Source of the DNA: Akkermansiaceae bacterium
Lineage (GTDB): Bacteria; Verrucomicrobiota; Verrucomicrobiia; Verrucomicrobiales; Akkermansiaceae
Direction of reading: 5' to 3'
Assembly: GCA_903906515.1 (NCBI GenBank)
Contig: CAIVKO010000213.1
Coordinates: 28,978-92,977, forward strand
Length of the DNA stretch: 64,000 nt
The notes under the pieces are model-generated. The model did not search any database and was not told where the DNA came from. It was given only the letters and a program-made list of their open reading frames with translations. This document shows, one piece after another, positions 46,608 through 56,359 of the stretch (positions are counted from its first letter, which is position 1; each line of letters begins with the position of its first letter). The position numbers were made by a program, and so were the translations under genes.

Positions 46608-47513
46608 TCACAACAGGTCTTTACTGACGATGCTGCCGGGAGTCGTGGTTCGGGCGACCCCGATTTTCACCCCTGCCTCGATCGAGGTATTGACGCCGGT
46701 GCGCACCCCGTCGCCGAGGACAGCTCCAAATTTGAGGCGGCCCGTGTTGATCGGTTTTCCTTGGATCATGGACACGTGATGACGACCGTCGTGGCGGTGG
46801 TTTTCCGTGCAGGTGCCGGCTCCGAGCGTGACATGGGTGCCGATGATCGAGTCTCCGACATAACATTGGCGGGAGATGTAGGTGTTGTTGTAGATGATGG
46901 AGTTTTTCACCTCAGCTCCGCATCCGATATAGCAATTTGCGCCGATGCAGGTGGCTCCGCGAACGTAGGCGTTCGGTCCGATGGTGGTGTTGGCCCCGAT
47001 CAAGACCGGGCCTTCGATCACGGTTCCCGGCAGGATTTTGGAGCCATTGCCGAGACGGATCACTCCGGACAGGCTGGCGAGCGGGTTGACTTCACCGAGC
47101 AGCGAGGTTTCGTCCATAAGTGTAAGCACTTCCTCGTTCATGCGCAACAGGTCCCACGGATAGATTACGGGAAAACAATTGGCATCCGTGACGATTTTAT
47201 CGATGCAATCCTCCGGTTTGATCTCACCTTTCCACGCTAGGATATTGTTTTCCGGGTCGAGCAGGCAGGCGGATTTCGGGTTTCTTCCCAGCAGAAGCAG
47301 GGCTCCGAGTTCGATCCAGTTGTCGATAGGAATGCGGATGGCGCGGGGTTCCGCTTCGTGCGGTTCTACCAGTTGAAACCCAGCGCGGCGGAGATCAGCG
47401 GATAGCAGATCTTTCATCGGCAGATTGGCAATAAGACAAGCTCCTAAGTCCCGGTTGGACGTGATGGGCACACAGAATGCCGGATTTCTCGGTGGTAAAA
47501 GCGTCGCCTGCAT
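46608..47513 (-). CDS. Left-handed beta-helix acyl/nucleotidyl transferase (GlmU-like)
   Basis: 301 aa; hexapeptide repeats GTVIEGPVLIGANTTIGPNAYVRGATCIGANCYIGCGAEVKNSIIYNNT; alternative start at 47417. Confidence 0.82.
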   Translation of the reverse strand: MQATLLPPRNPAFCVPITSNRDLGACLIANLPMKDLLSADLRRAGFQLVEPHEAEPRAIRIPIDNWIELGALLLLGRNPKSACLLDPENNILAWKGEIKPEDCIDKIVTDANCFPVIYPWDLLRMNEEVLTLMDETSLLGEVNPLASLSGVIRLGNGSKILPGTVIEGPVLIGANTTIGPNAYVRGATCIGANCYIGCGAEVKNSIIYNNTYISRQCYVGDSIIGTHVTLGAGTCTENHRHDGRHHVSMIQGKPINTGRLKFGAVLGDGVRTGVNTSIEAGVKIGVARTTTPGSIVSKDLL

Positions 47514-47636
47514 GATCTGAGGGCATTACATCACGAACCCAATGGGAACTCACTAAAATTCTTAGGAATTCCCAAAAAATTCACAGCGGTTTTGGACAGG
47601 GTGAAAATCCGAGATTTTCAAGCTTTTCAAGCGATC

Positions 47637-48743
47637 TCAGCCCTTGTGTTGCACATGCCAAGCGGCATAGATTTTCGGTGAAATCTCTGAGGGTTTGATT
47701 TCCGATCGTCCGCCCCAAAAAACATTGGTGTAGGAAACCGGAATGCCAACGGCTTCCAGGTGGCGGTCAATCGCGGCTTTGTGTTCCAGCACACGGGATT
47801 TCTCGGTGCCATGGACGACGCCCATGATGTTGACGTCGCCGAACTGTGGTCCGCCCTCGCGCCAGTAGCAGTGAGTCATGCAGTAATGGCGGCCGACCTC
47901 TGCGCCGCCTTCGATTTCCCTGCCTTTCGGAACAGCCCAATGAAACAGTCCATTGAAACGCGTGACCCGCTCGCCGGAGGCAGAAGGTTTGATGTGTTCA
48001 AGAAATGTGGAAAAACGACCGATAACATTCTTAGAATTAAGGGTTTCTGCAACATCGCAGAAGCGTTCAAGTGAGACTCCGGCGAGCGCGGCGCGATCTT
48101 GCCATGGGTTTACGCGGATTTCATCGAGGGCGAGTTCTTCTTTGAGCGCCAGAAGGACATTCCATTCTTCCGGCGTGAGATCGACGGTGGTGGTGGTCAT
48201 CATAACCGCCGGTTCATCGGATTTATCGCCGGGTTCCAGAGTCTTGCGGCGGGTGTGGCCCACTCCAAGGGCGAAAACGCCGTTGGCGGGCATCAACAGA
48301 TACTCAGTGGCACCGGTCAGGCGCAGCAGGGCGGTTGCATGGTGATCCAAAGATTCGCCGACGGGCACTTTGAGAGTCGTCCAGAGCCGGTATCCCGAGC
48401 CGGAGACCTCGGAATCGGTCGAGCGGATGACCACATGTCCGGAAAACGGATCCTGTTTGGCCATGAAATCGAAGGCGTCGTTGAGTTTCTCCTCGGGCAC
48501 TTTCCACGCAACGAGCGCGCCGTGGGCCAGTTTGGTGGAGAGCAGCGTCTGGCGCACGCGGCGGATGATGCCGGCCTCGACCATTGCGCGGATGCGCTCA
48601 AGCACCGTGTCTAGCGGCACGCCGGATTTTTCAGCGATTTCGTGGAATGGCTGACGCTGGAAACCGGAGATCAGATCTTCGGAAATCGCGAGAATCCGGG
48701 CGTTGATCGGATCATTGTGTTCGACGGGGACGGTGTGGGGCAT
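47637..48743 (-). CDS. Lrp/AsnC-type protein resembling a fused AhbA/AhbB siroheme decarboxylase
   Basis: 368 aa; HTH FHEIAEKSGVPLDTVLERIRAMVEAGIIRRV; second half FNGLFHWAVP...MTHCYWREGGPQFGDVNIMGVVHG. Confidence 0.65.
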   Translation of the reverse strand: MPHTVPVEHNDPINARILAISEDLISGFQRQPFHEIAEKSGVPLDTVLERIRAMVEAGIIRRVRQTLLSTKLAHGALVAWKVPEEKLNDAFDFMAKQDPFSGHVVIRSTDSEVSGSGYRLWTTLKVPVGESLDHHATALLRLTGATEYLLMPANGVFALGVGHTRRKTLEPGDKSDEPAVMMTTTTVDLTPEEWNVLLALKEELALDEIRVNPWQDRAALAGVSLERFCDVAETLNSKNVIGRFSTFLEHIKPSASGERVTRFNGLFHWAVPKGREIEGGAEVGRHYCMTHCYWREGGPQFGDVNIMGVVHGTEKSRVLEHKAAIDRHLEAVGIPVSYTNVFWGGRSEIKPSEISPKIYAAWHVQHKG

Positions 48744-48827
48744 GGGGGATCGATTGAGGGTATTGGATTCTGGATGCGGATCGGGGTATTGTGCCTGAGA
48801 CGGCGACCCTAATCGAGCGAGGGCGCG

Positions 48828-48852
48828 CGATCAAGGATTCTTGATCGTTTTT
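48828..48852. promoter_or_regulatory. Perfect palindromic hairpin plus T5 in the 48743 upstream region
   Basis: CGATCAAG-GATT-CTTGATCG-TTTTT, about 85 bp upstream of the AsnC-like start; no plus-strand gene ends nearby. Confidence 0.5.
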
Positions 48853-49039
48853 GGCGTTCCGAGGAATTCAGAGGTCTCCCCATTTCGGGAGGTTCGAGCT
48901 TCAGAAGCTACTCGTAAATGGTATTCTCTGGCTAGTTGATCCGTGCCTGATTCAGCAACGCCCCAGGTTTGTTGTTTGCCTTGATTTGGCTTTCAAGACC
49001 TGCACGTCATTGGTTTCATGTTAGATGATGTGCTTTCGA

Positions 49040-49955
49040 TTACCGGTTGGGTTCAGGTTTCTTATCGGGAGCCGGAGCAAAAATGGCTTCCAGGGTTCTT
49101 GAATGGATTTCGGCGGTCGGTTTGAAATTCGCCGAACCGACATAGGTGTAAAGACTCGTCAAAAACTGCTGTGCGGCGGAATCCCTCTTCGGGTTCAACA
49201 AATCAAAGCCGCACACCAGCAATTGACCGCTGCAGACGCGGGTTTCGAAGACGATGCCCAGTTTGTGGTTGTGCGCGAAGTTGTCATCCTTGCCACGGCA
49301 TTCGTTGCCCAACGCCATCAGGCAGAATGAAGGATGGTTGCCATAGGTAGACCTGCACATCGTCAAGCCAAACCGGTGGGGTTGCGGCAAGTTCGATGCG
49401 GCCGACGATGCCATTCATATTGCCCCATGTGCCGCCGCGCAGGGCTGAAACGAATTTTCCGAGCGGGATCTTGTCCGTGTTGTCCACGCAGATCGTGAGT
49501 CGGTGTTTTCCCGCGGTGACGCCCGTTCCGAAATTATGGACGTGCGGCGCGATGAGACTGTCTTGTGAGCCGACGCGTTTGTCGTTCAGCCACACGGTCG
49601 TGACCCAGCGGCAACGTTCCAGAAACAAGGTCACGCGTTGGCCCGACCATGCAGTTGGAATTTCGATGTCGCGCTGATACCATGCGGGTCCGGCATAATC
49701 CGATAAACGCCATGGTCCTTCGAGTGTTGGAGCATTGGTGTTAGATGGCCCCAGGCGGGCGTCGTCGATCGTGCCGGGCAGATGGATTTTTTGAGTTAAC
49801 GCCGCAGGACATTGTTCCGAGTTTTCCCCGTCGATTTCAAACCGCCAGTCACCGGCGAGTGAAATAGGTTCCGCTGCCCCGACTGTGTAAGTGGCGAATA
49901 ACAGAAATGCACTGGCGAAACGCGTGTGTTGGATGTGACGTTTCATGGTTTTCAT
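49040..49955 (-). pseudogene. GH2 beta-galactosidase-like pseudogene, three blocks joined by deletions
   Basis: N block ISLAGDWRFEIDG...RRCRWVTTVWLNDKRVG-type sugar-binding domain to DDVQVY; frame changes to TYGNHPSFCLMALGNE (GH2 catalytic block), then NHKLGIVFETRVCSGQLLVCGFDLLN C-terminal block. Confidence 0.8.
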
Positions 49956-50158
49956 GTGAAATGTGCTGGGAATAATGGGTCCTATGGGTCCTAGGAAACG
50001 TCGTGAGGGAGGTCAGTCTTTCACCTTTGAATCTGATGAAATACGGCCGACACGCGATCGAATACGGTTGATTTACCGGGCTGCGGATTGCGCCGATGAA
50101 AGAAACCGTGCTGCATATCGGTAGAGTTCACACTGGATTGTCGAAAAACAACAAAGTC

Positions 50159-51178
50159 ATGAGAAAGCAAATCACCACCGCGTGCCTCATTTTAGGACTC
50201 ACCGGCACGGCCTTTTCCGACACGCCTGAAATCAACACAGCGAAGCTCCCAGACGAGGTCCGCGCCGCCCAGGTGCGGGACATGAAGTGGGGCATGTTCA
50301 TCTGCTGGTCGTTCAGCACATTCTCTGGCAAGGAATGGACGCACACCCGCGACAAAGACGCATCTTATTTCAAGGTGACCGGTTGCGACACCGACCAGTG
50401 GTGCCAAACTGCCAAAGACGCGGGCATGGGATACATCCTGTTTCTCGCCAAACACCACGATGGTTTCTGCCTGTGGGACACCAAGACCACCGAGAAAAAA
50501 GTAACTAACAGCCCGCTTGGCATCGATGTTATCGCGAAACTCAAAAAATCTTGCGACAAATATGGCATCAAACTGGCCCTCTACTTTTCCGAGGGCGACT
50601 GGAATTGGCCCGACTCGGTGGACGGCAAGGCGATGCAGGGCGGTAACAATCCTGAAATGAAAAAAGCCCAGCTTAAGGAATTGCTGACCCAGTATGGTCC
50701 CATCGAGTTCTGGTGGATGGATAATGCGGCCGGCACTGGCGGACTTTCGCATCAGGATACCGTTGACTGGGTGAATCAGTTCCAGCCCAACTCGTTCGTC
50801 GGTTTCAACCATGGAGAACCTGCCGGCCGGCTTTGCCTGCGGGAGATGGGCCGACCCGGGAAACTGGGTGATGCAAGTGCCACGAAATACAACAAGGAGG
50901 GTGAGGCACAGTTCAAGGGCTACCAGGTGGCCGAGTTCACCTATCCCATCCTACCCAAGCACAAGGGTGGCGCACAATGGTTCTACTCATTGCCCGAGCA
51001 CGACAACCTCTGTTTTCCGCCCGAAAAACTGTTTCAAGATTATCAGGGTGCGGTGAAATTCGGCAACATCTTCTCTCTCGACGTCGGCCCGAACTACGCT
51101 GGCAAGCTCCGTGATATCGACGTCACGACCCTCAAACAGGTGGGAGAAATGATCCGTGCGGGTGCCGCCGCCCCATAA
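50159..51178 (+). CDS. Alpha-L-fucosidase-like (GH29), exported
   Basis: From MRKQITTACLILGLTGTAFS; MKWGMFICWSFSTFSGKEW, YILFLAKHHDGFCLWDTKTTEKKVTNSPLG, YGPIEFWWMDN, SLDVGPNYAGKL. Confidence 0.85.
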   Translation: MRKQITTACLILGLTGTAFSDTPEINTAKLPDEVRAAQVRDMKWGMFICWSFSTFSGKEWTHTRDKDASYFKVTGCDTDQWCQTAKDAGMGYILFLAKHHDGFCLWDTKTTEKKVTNSPLGIDVIAKLKKSCDKYGIKLALYFSEGDWNWPDSVDGKAMQGGNNPEMKKAQLKELLTQYGPIEFWWMDNAAGTGGLSHQDTVDWVNQFQPNSFVGFNHGEPAGRLCLREMGRPGKLGDASATKYNKEGEAQFKGYQVAEFTYPILPKHKGGAQWFYSLPEHDNLCFPPEKLFQDYQGAVKFGNIFSLDVGPNYAGKLRDIDVTTLKQVGEMIRAGAAAP

Positions 51179-51298
51179 TGCAATTCCAATGGGACTGCCA
51201 TTATCGGCGGACAATGGGAGAGTGAAGGCCTACCAGCAATCGCGTCTTGCCTAGCGGGTGTCGGCCTGCTTCCATCCGCCCCCAACACACACATCACC

Positions 51299-52864
51299 AT
51301 GGCCAATAAAGACGTCACCGACCCCGCCCGTATGGAGAAAATCGTTTCTCTATGCAAACGCCGCGGCTTCATTTTCCAAGCGGGGGAGCTCTACGGCGGC
51401 CTCAACGGGTGCTGGGATTACGGCCCGCTCGGTACGGAGCTGAAACGCAACCTCAAGGACTTCTGGTGGCGCAAGACCGTGCAGGAACGCGATGACGTGC
51501 TCGGTATGGACGGTTCGATCCTGACGATGGAACAGGTGCTCGTCTCCTCGGGCCACGTCGGTGGATTCAGTGATCCGATGTGCGACTGCCTACTCTCGAA
51601 AGCCCGCCTCCGCGCCGATCAGATTCCGGCTCAGGACGGCACGGTCGTTTGGTTCAGCGGCGCGAAACATGCGGCCAACGAGTGGAGTATCGAGCGCTCG
51701 TTTGCTGTGCTCGTGGCCACCGGCAAGGATCCGATGGACGCCCACAAGACTGCCCGGAAATACTACTCCGAATTTCTCTCGAACAAACAGATCTCGCCGA
51801 AGGAACTCGAAATCACCGAGGAGCGCCGCGAGGAAGTCACCGGCACCACCCAGTTCAACCCGGATAACGGATCGCTTCTAACCGAGCCTCGTCAGTTCAA
51901 CCTCATGCTCCAGACGAACTTCGGAGCCACCGGCGAGCAGATCGCCTACCTCCGACCGGAGACCGCGCAATCGATTTTCTGCCAATATAAGAACATCCTC
52001 GATTCCAATCGGATCAAGCTGCCCTTCGGCATCGCCCAGGTCGGCAAGTCGTTCCGCAACGAGATCAACCCGCGCAACTACACGTTCCGCTCGCGCGAGT
52101 TCGAGCAGATGGAAATTGAATACTTCTGCCACCCGGACGACGGGATGCGCCTCACCGACGAATGGTTGGAAACCCGCCTGAGTTTCTACGAGGAAATCGG
52201 CATCCCGCGCGAAAAACTCCACATCCTCGACGTCCCGGATGGCGAGCGCGCGTTCTACTCGAAGAAGACCTACGACATCGAATACGAATTTCCCTTCGGT
52301 ATCCAGGAGCTCGAAGGTGTGGCCTACCGCACCGACTACGATCTCGGCGTCCATCAGAAAGGCGCGGGTAAACCGCTCGAATACTTCGATGAGGAAACGA
52401 AGGAGCGGTTCCTGCCACACGTCGTCGAGCCTTCCGCGGGATGCGACCGGACGATCCTCGCCCTCATCTGCGAAGCCTTCGACGAGGAGATTCTAACGGA
52501 TGATAAGGGCAAGGAGGACATCCGCACGGTGTTGCGCTTCAAGCCCACCATGGCCCCGATCAAGGTTGGTATTTTCCCGATGCTCAAGAAGAACGAGGAG
52601 CAGGTGAAGATCGCGCGGGAAATCCAGAAATCGCTGCAAAAGTGGATGACTGTCTTCTACGACGACGGTGGAGCCATCGGACGCCGCTACCGCCGTCAGG
52701 ACGAGATCGGCACGCCGTATTGCGTGACCGTGGACTTCGATACACTCGGCGAAAACGGCGACGTGCTCAAAGGCACTGTTACTGTTCGCCACCGGGATTC
52801 CATGGAACAGGAACGCATCTCCATCGATTCGCTGACACACTGGCTGCTGGCGCGGGTGCGCTGA
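51299..52864 (+). CDS. glyQS: Glycyl-tRNA synthetase, single-chain alpha2 type
   Basis: 521 aa; GFIFQAGELYGGLNGCWDYGPLG, LRPETAQSIF, FGIAQVGKSFRNEINPRNYTFRSREFEQMEIEYF, VEPSAGCDRTILALI. Confidence 0.96.
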   Translation: MANKDVTDPARMEKIVSLCKRRGFIFQAGELYGGLNGCWDYGPLGTELKRNLKDFWWRKTVQERDDVLGMDGSILTMEQVLVSSGHVGGFSDPMCDCLLSKARLRADQIPAQDGTVVWFSGAKHAANEWSIERSFAVLVATGKDPMDAHKTARKYYSEFLSNKQISPKELEITEERREEVTGTTQFNPDNGSLLTEPRQFNLMLQTNFGATGEQIAYLRPETAQSIFCQYKNILDSNRIKLPFGIAQVGKSFRNEINPRNYTFRSREFEQMEIEYFCHPDDGMRLTDEWLETRLSFYEEIGIPREKLHILDVPDGERAFYSKKTYDIEYEFPFGIQELEGVAYRTDYDLGVHQKGAGKPLEYFDEETKERFLPHVVEPSAGCDRTILALICEAFDEEILTDDKGKEDIRTVLRFKPTMAPIKVGIFPMLKKNEEQVKIAREIQKSLQKWMTVFYDDGGAIGRRYRRQDEIGTPYCVTVDFDTLGENGDVLKGTVTVRHRDSMEQERISIDSLTHWLLARVR

Positions 52865-52885
52865 TCTTGCTGCCATTGAATCGCA

Positions 52886-52957
52886 TGTAGCGGCGGTCTA
52901 TGACCGCCGAGGCTCGTGGGATGAGAAATCGTGCGACGGTCATAGACCGCCGCTACA
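52886..52957. repeat. Paired palindromic intergenic repeat (GTAGCGGCGGTC family)
   Basis: TGTAGCGGCGGTCTATGACCGCCG ... CGACGGTCATAGACCGCCGCTACA, between convergent glyQS and 52993..54315. Confidence 0.85.
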
Positions 52958-52992
52958 GTTCTCTTGCGAAATCGTGCGACAGTTTTCGGGGC

Positions 52993-54315
52993 TCAACTCT
53001 GCTTCCAATCGCCCCGGATTTCGTGGGTCATCTGGGAATTGAGTGCCTCCGGCGATATGATGCGGTAGGCTTTTGGATCCCATACGACTTCCTGCCCGGA
53101 CTTGATGGCCATCAATGAGAGGTGGCTCATGGCGTCGGATCGCACGGCGTCTTCGATCGGTGCGACGGACGGTGTGCGTTCGCGGACGGACTCGACGAAT
53201 GAGGCGTAGTAGTTGCTCCGATAGAGCAACCGCTTGTCGCCTTCACATTCTTTCAATTTGAGCCACTCCGGATTGCTGGCCTCCGCACCTCCGCGGTTCA
53301 GGCTTATCCAGCCCTTGGAACCGTAGAAGGTGGTGCCATCACCCGGAACCTTCTTCCGGTATTGACTTACGATGGGTTCCGCATGGTTGGTGCTCATGAA
53401 ATGCATGGGAATCCCCTCGCCGAACTTGATTTCCACATCCCAGGTGGCGCAGTTGTTAAATAATTCCTTGGGCGTCGGGAAATCCCCTGTGCCGCGGAAA
53501 CTGATCGGGCCTTGCTGGTCGTAGTTCTGGCCCCAGATTGCGATATCTAACGGATGAGCCCCCCAACCGGCGATGAAGCCGATCGAGTAATCGGAGCAAT
53601 ACCACGATGCGGCGCTGGTGATCCGGTCCAAGCTGCATGGCTTCACCGGCGCGGGTCCTAAATACATGTCATAGTCGAGTCCGTCCGGTACCGGAATTTC
53701 ATCAAGCAAGCCGCCACCTTTGCCAGCCGGGGCCCAGACCTCGATGCGTTGAAGATCGCCGATGTAACCGTTGAGGACCAGTTCGACGCCGCGCTTGAGG
53801 ATTTCCTGGCTGCGTTGCTGGGTGCCGTATTGGAAGATACGCTTTTCCTTCTGACAGGCCGCCAACATCGCGCGGTTCTGGTTGAGCGTGTATCCTAACG
53901 GTTTTTCAATATAGACATCCTTGCCCGCCCGCACGGCTTCCAGACCGATCGGAACATGCCAATGGTCGGGGGAGGCGATGATCACCGCATCGATGGACTT
54001 GTCAGCAAGCAGTTCGCGGAAATCACTGTAGAGTTTTGGCTCATGGCCTTGCGATGCCTTCACCCGTTGTGCGGCCGCCTCGCGTCTCGCTTTGAATGGA
54101 TCGGCGATGGCGACGCTCATCGCGCCCTTCACCCCAAGGAAATTCTGGAGCAAACGGGTGCCTTGGCCGCCTACGCCGATGTGGCCGAGTCGAATCGTCC
54201 TGCCCGGAGTGGTGTCCTGACCGAGCACCCGGCCCGGGATGAATTGCGGTGCCACGGCTGCGGCAATGACTCCGCCCAGGAATTTGCGGCGGCTGTTGAG
54301 ATGGTTTGAGTTCAT
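52993..54315 (-). CDS. Gfo/Idh/MocA family oxidoreductase, Tat-type signal
   Basis: 440 aa; SRRKFLGGVIAAAVAPQFIPG; DAVIIASPDHWHVPIGLEAVRAGKDVYIEKPLGYTLNQNRAM. Confidence 0.93.
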   Translation of the reverse strand: MNSNHLNSRRKFLGGVIAAAVAPQFIPGRVLGQDTTPGRTIRLGHIGVGGQGTRLLQNFLGVKGAMSVAIADPFKARREAAAQRVKASQGHEPKLYSDFRELLADKSIDAVIIASPDHWHVPIGLEAVRAGKDVYIEKPLGYTLNQNRAMLAACQKEKRIFQYGTQQRSQEILKRGVELVLNGYIGDLQRIEVWAPAGKGGGLLDEIPVPDGLDYDMYLGPAPVKPCSLDRITSAASWYCSDYSIGFIAGWGAHPLDIAIWGQNYDQQGPISFRGTGDFPTPKELFNNCATWDVEIKFGEGIPMHFMSTNHAEPIVSQYRKKVPGDGTTFYGSKGWISLNRGGAEASNPEWLKLKECEGDKRLLYRSNYYASFVESVRERTPSVAPIEDAVRSDAMSHLSLMAIKSGQEVVWDPKAYRIISPEALNSQMTHEIRGDWKQS

Positions 54316-54322
54316 GGATATT

Positions 54323-54382
54323 TAGAATTTGAGATTTGAGATTTGAGATTGGTTTGAAATATCAAATTTGAAATTTGAAATT
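54323..54382. repeat. Heptameric AT-rich tandem repeats
   Basis: AATTTGAGATTTGAGATTTGAGATTGG...AAATTTGAAATTTGAAATTTATTGG. Confidence 0.8.
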
Positions 54383-55227
54383 TATTGGCCTGCCCACTTA
54401 CGGAGGCGTTCGGCTGAGACTTTCACCGCTTCTTCACCGGCGATTTCGAGAGTGGTGGGTCCATCGAATCCTTGCGAGACGAGCTCCTTGACGATGGCTT
54501 CGACGCCGACAATGCCAGCGCCGAGCGGAATGAGTCCCATGCCGCAGCCGAATTGTTTTCCGCGCAGCGGCAGCATGTCCGCCGACATGTCCTTCCAGTG
54601 GACGTGTTTGATGCGTGAGCCGAAGGTTTTGACGAACTGCAGCGGATCGCCGCCGCCGAGCCACGAATTGCCGGTGTCCAGATTGATGCCGACGGTTTCC
54701 TCGTGGCCCAGAGCGTCGAGGATGCGGGTCATCCCATCCACGGTATCGGTGAGAATTCCGTGGGGCTCTAACAATAATTCAACGCCGAAGTTCTTGGCCC
54801 AACGCACGGGTTCGTGGAGTTTTTCGCAAATGCTGAAAACGCGTTGATCATCCGTGAGGTGGTGGCCGAAGTCGGTTTTTGGATCGCCCTCGGTGGTAAT
54901 GACTTGTTTCACGCCGAGGAAGTGGGCGAGCTTGATTGCCTTGATGATCTCCGCGGTGCCGTAGCGGTCGGGTGATGTCGGGTCTAACAAATTGGCGTGG
55001 GCGCAGACGCTGGTCAGGGTGAGATTGAACTCGTTGACCATGTCGAGGATGGTCGCGGGGTGGGAATCCAGGCTGAACGAGGCGGAAAACCCGTATTCGG
55101 TGCCGAGGGTGGCGCCGTCGTGGTTGTCGGTGAGGTCCGCGTAGTCGAAGCCGAGTTCACGGATGAGTTCGAATTGACGCCGCATGGGCGAGAACGGTTG
55201 GATGAGGGCGAAGCAGCCGATTTTCAT
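54382..55227 (-). CDS. Sugar phosphate isomerase/epimerase (TIM barrel)
   Basis: From MKIGCFALIQPFSPMRRQFELIRELGFDYADLTD; LLLEPHGILTDTVDGMTRIL; GINLDTGNSWLGGGDPLQFVKTFGSRIKHVHWKD. Confidence 0.88.
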   Translation of the reverse strand: MKIGCFALIQPFSPMRRQFELIRELGFDYADLTDNHDGATLGTEYGFSASFSLDSHPATILDMVNEFNLTLTSVCAHANLLDPTSPDRYGTAEIIKAIKLAHFLGVKQVITTEGDPKTDFGHHLTDDQRVFSICEKLHEPVRWAKNFGVELLLEPHGILTDTVDGMTRILDALGHEETVGINLDTGNSWLGGGDPLQFVKTFGSRIKHVHWKDMSADMLPLRGKQFGCGMGLIPLGAGIVGVEAIVKELVSQGFDGPTTLEIAGEEAVKVSAERLRKWAGQ

Positions 55228-55265
55228 GGTGGTGTGGGGTGGTGGTTGGAAGTGATGGAAATGAG

Positions 55266-56279
55266 TCAGGGTTTGGCCGGGGCGGAGAAAGCCTTCCATT
55301 CGGTTTCGAGTTGCACGGCGTTTGCCGGCTTGGAGTGGACAATGACGCGGTAGGTTAGTTTCAACGATTTCCCGGCGTCGAGGACAAGCGGCTCGTTGAA
55401 CAAAAAGGAGGGGCTGAAAAAACTCATCGGCGGTTTGTCATGCACATACCATGGTGCCGGATGGCGCAGGTTGTCGGGATGATCGCAAATGGCGATTCCC
55501 CCGCTGGGACTGGAAAAATCCAGCCATCGCGCACCTTGTCCGTGGGCGTCGGCCATGCCGGTTTTTTCTTCGCTCGTCCGAATTGACCATCCGTTAGATT
55601 GCAATACAAGCCTCGCGGACAAACCCGCATAGCCACCATAGTCTTTGCCGTTCGGTTCGTTTGCCAGAGGAGTGCGTCCAAGGTTGACCGGCGCGTTTCC
55701 CGCAGTGAACTCGCTGGTCCAATCGATCCGATAACGCCCCTGGGCATCCGGTCGAGTGATGGTGAGCTTGCGCAGTTCCTTCATGACCTCAGCTTGCCCG
55801 GGCGGGTGATAGCTGAAGTATAAATCGGCGTGCGCGGAAAAATCCTTGCCTGACTCGACGGTGGCGCGGGTGAGTTCGTTCACACCTTCGCTCGCATGGG
55901 TTTTCCGGTCTTCCTCCCAGTAATTCAGGCCGTTGATGAATTTCCACGACCACCAAAGCCCGCGATGCCACGGATGATCGGCGGGTTCAAATGCAGTTAG
56001 AACTTCGCCATCCACCGTCGCAAGCGGGTGGAAATAGGTTTTCGGTTGTTTGGCATCATAGACCAGGCGCCACACGGTTTTATCGCCATTGCACAGAGCC
56101 AGACTGGTATCGGTCCGCAACCATGAGAGCGCGGGAGGTTCGGCGGACTCCTTGGTGGCGGGCCAGTTCTTTGCCGGTGGGATGCTGACATCATTTTTGG
56201 CATCGGCACCCAATGCACTGCCTGCGGCAAAGCCGAGCAAGGCGGCAAAACCAATGAAAATGCGGGAGTGGAGTTTCAT
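55266..56279 (-). CDS. PmoA-like (DUF6807) exported protein
   Basis: From MKLHSRIFIGFAALLGFAAGSALG; FHPLATVDGEVLTAFEPADHPWHRGLWWSWKFINGLNYWEE; GGIAICDHPDNLRHPAPWYVHDKPPMSFFSPSFLF. Confidence 0.85.
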   Translation of the reverse strand: MKLHSRIFIGFAALLGFAAGSALGADAKNDVSIPPAKNWPATKESAEPPALSWLRTDTSLALCNGDKTVWRLVYDAKQPKTYFHPLATVDGEVLTAFEPADHPWHRGLWWSWKFINGLNYWEEDRKTHASEGVNELTRATVESGKDFSAHADLYFSYHPPGQAEVMKELRKLTITRPDAQGRYRIDWTSEFTAGNAPVNLGRTPLANEPNGKDYGGYAGLSARLVLQSNGWSIRTSEEKTGMADAHGQGARWLDFSSPSGGIAICDHPDNLRHPAPWYVHDKPPMSFFSPSFLFNEPLVLDAGKSLKLTYRVIVHSKPANAVQLETEWKAFSAPAKP

Positions 56280-56359
56280 GACTGTTTGGGAGTGTAGCGC
56301 CCGCGGAGACAAAATACTTGTAAAATCGCCCACTGGTAAATATTACACCTGCGATTCTT

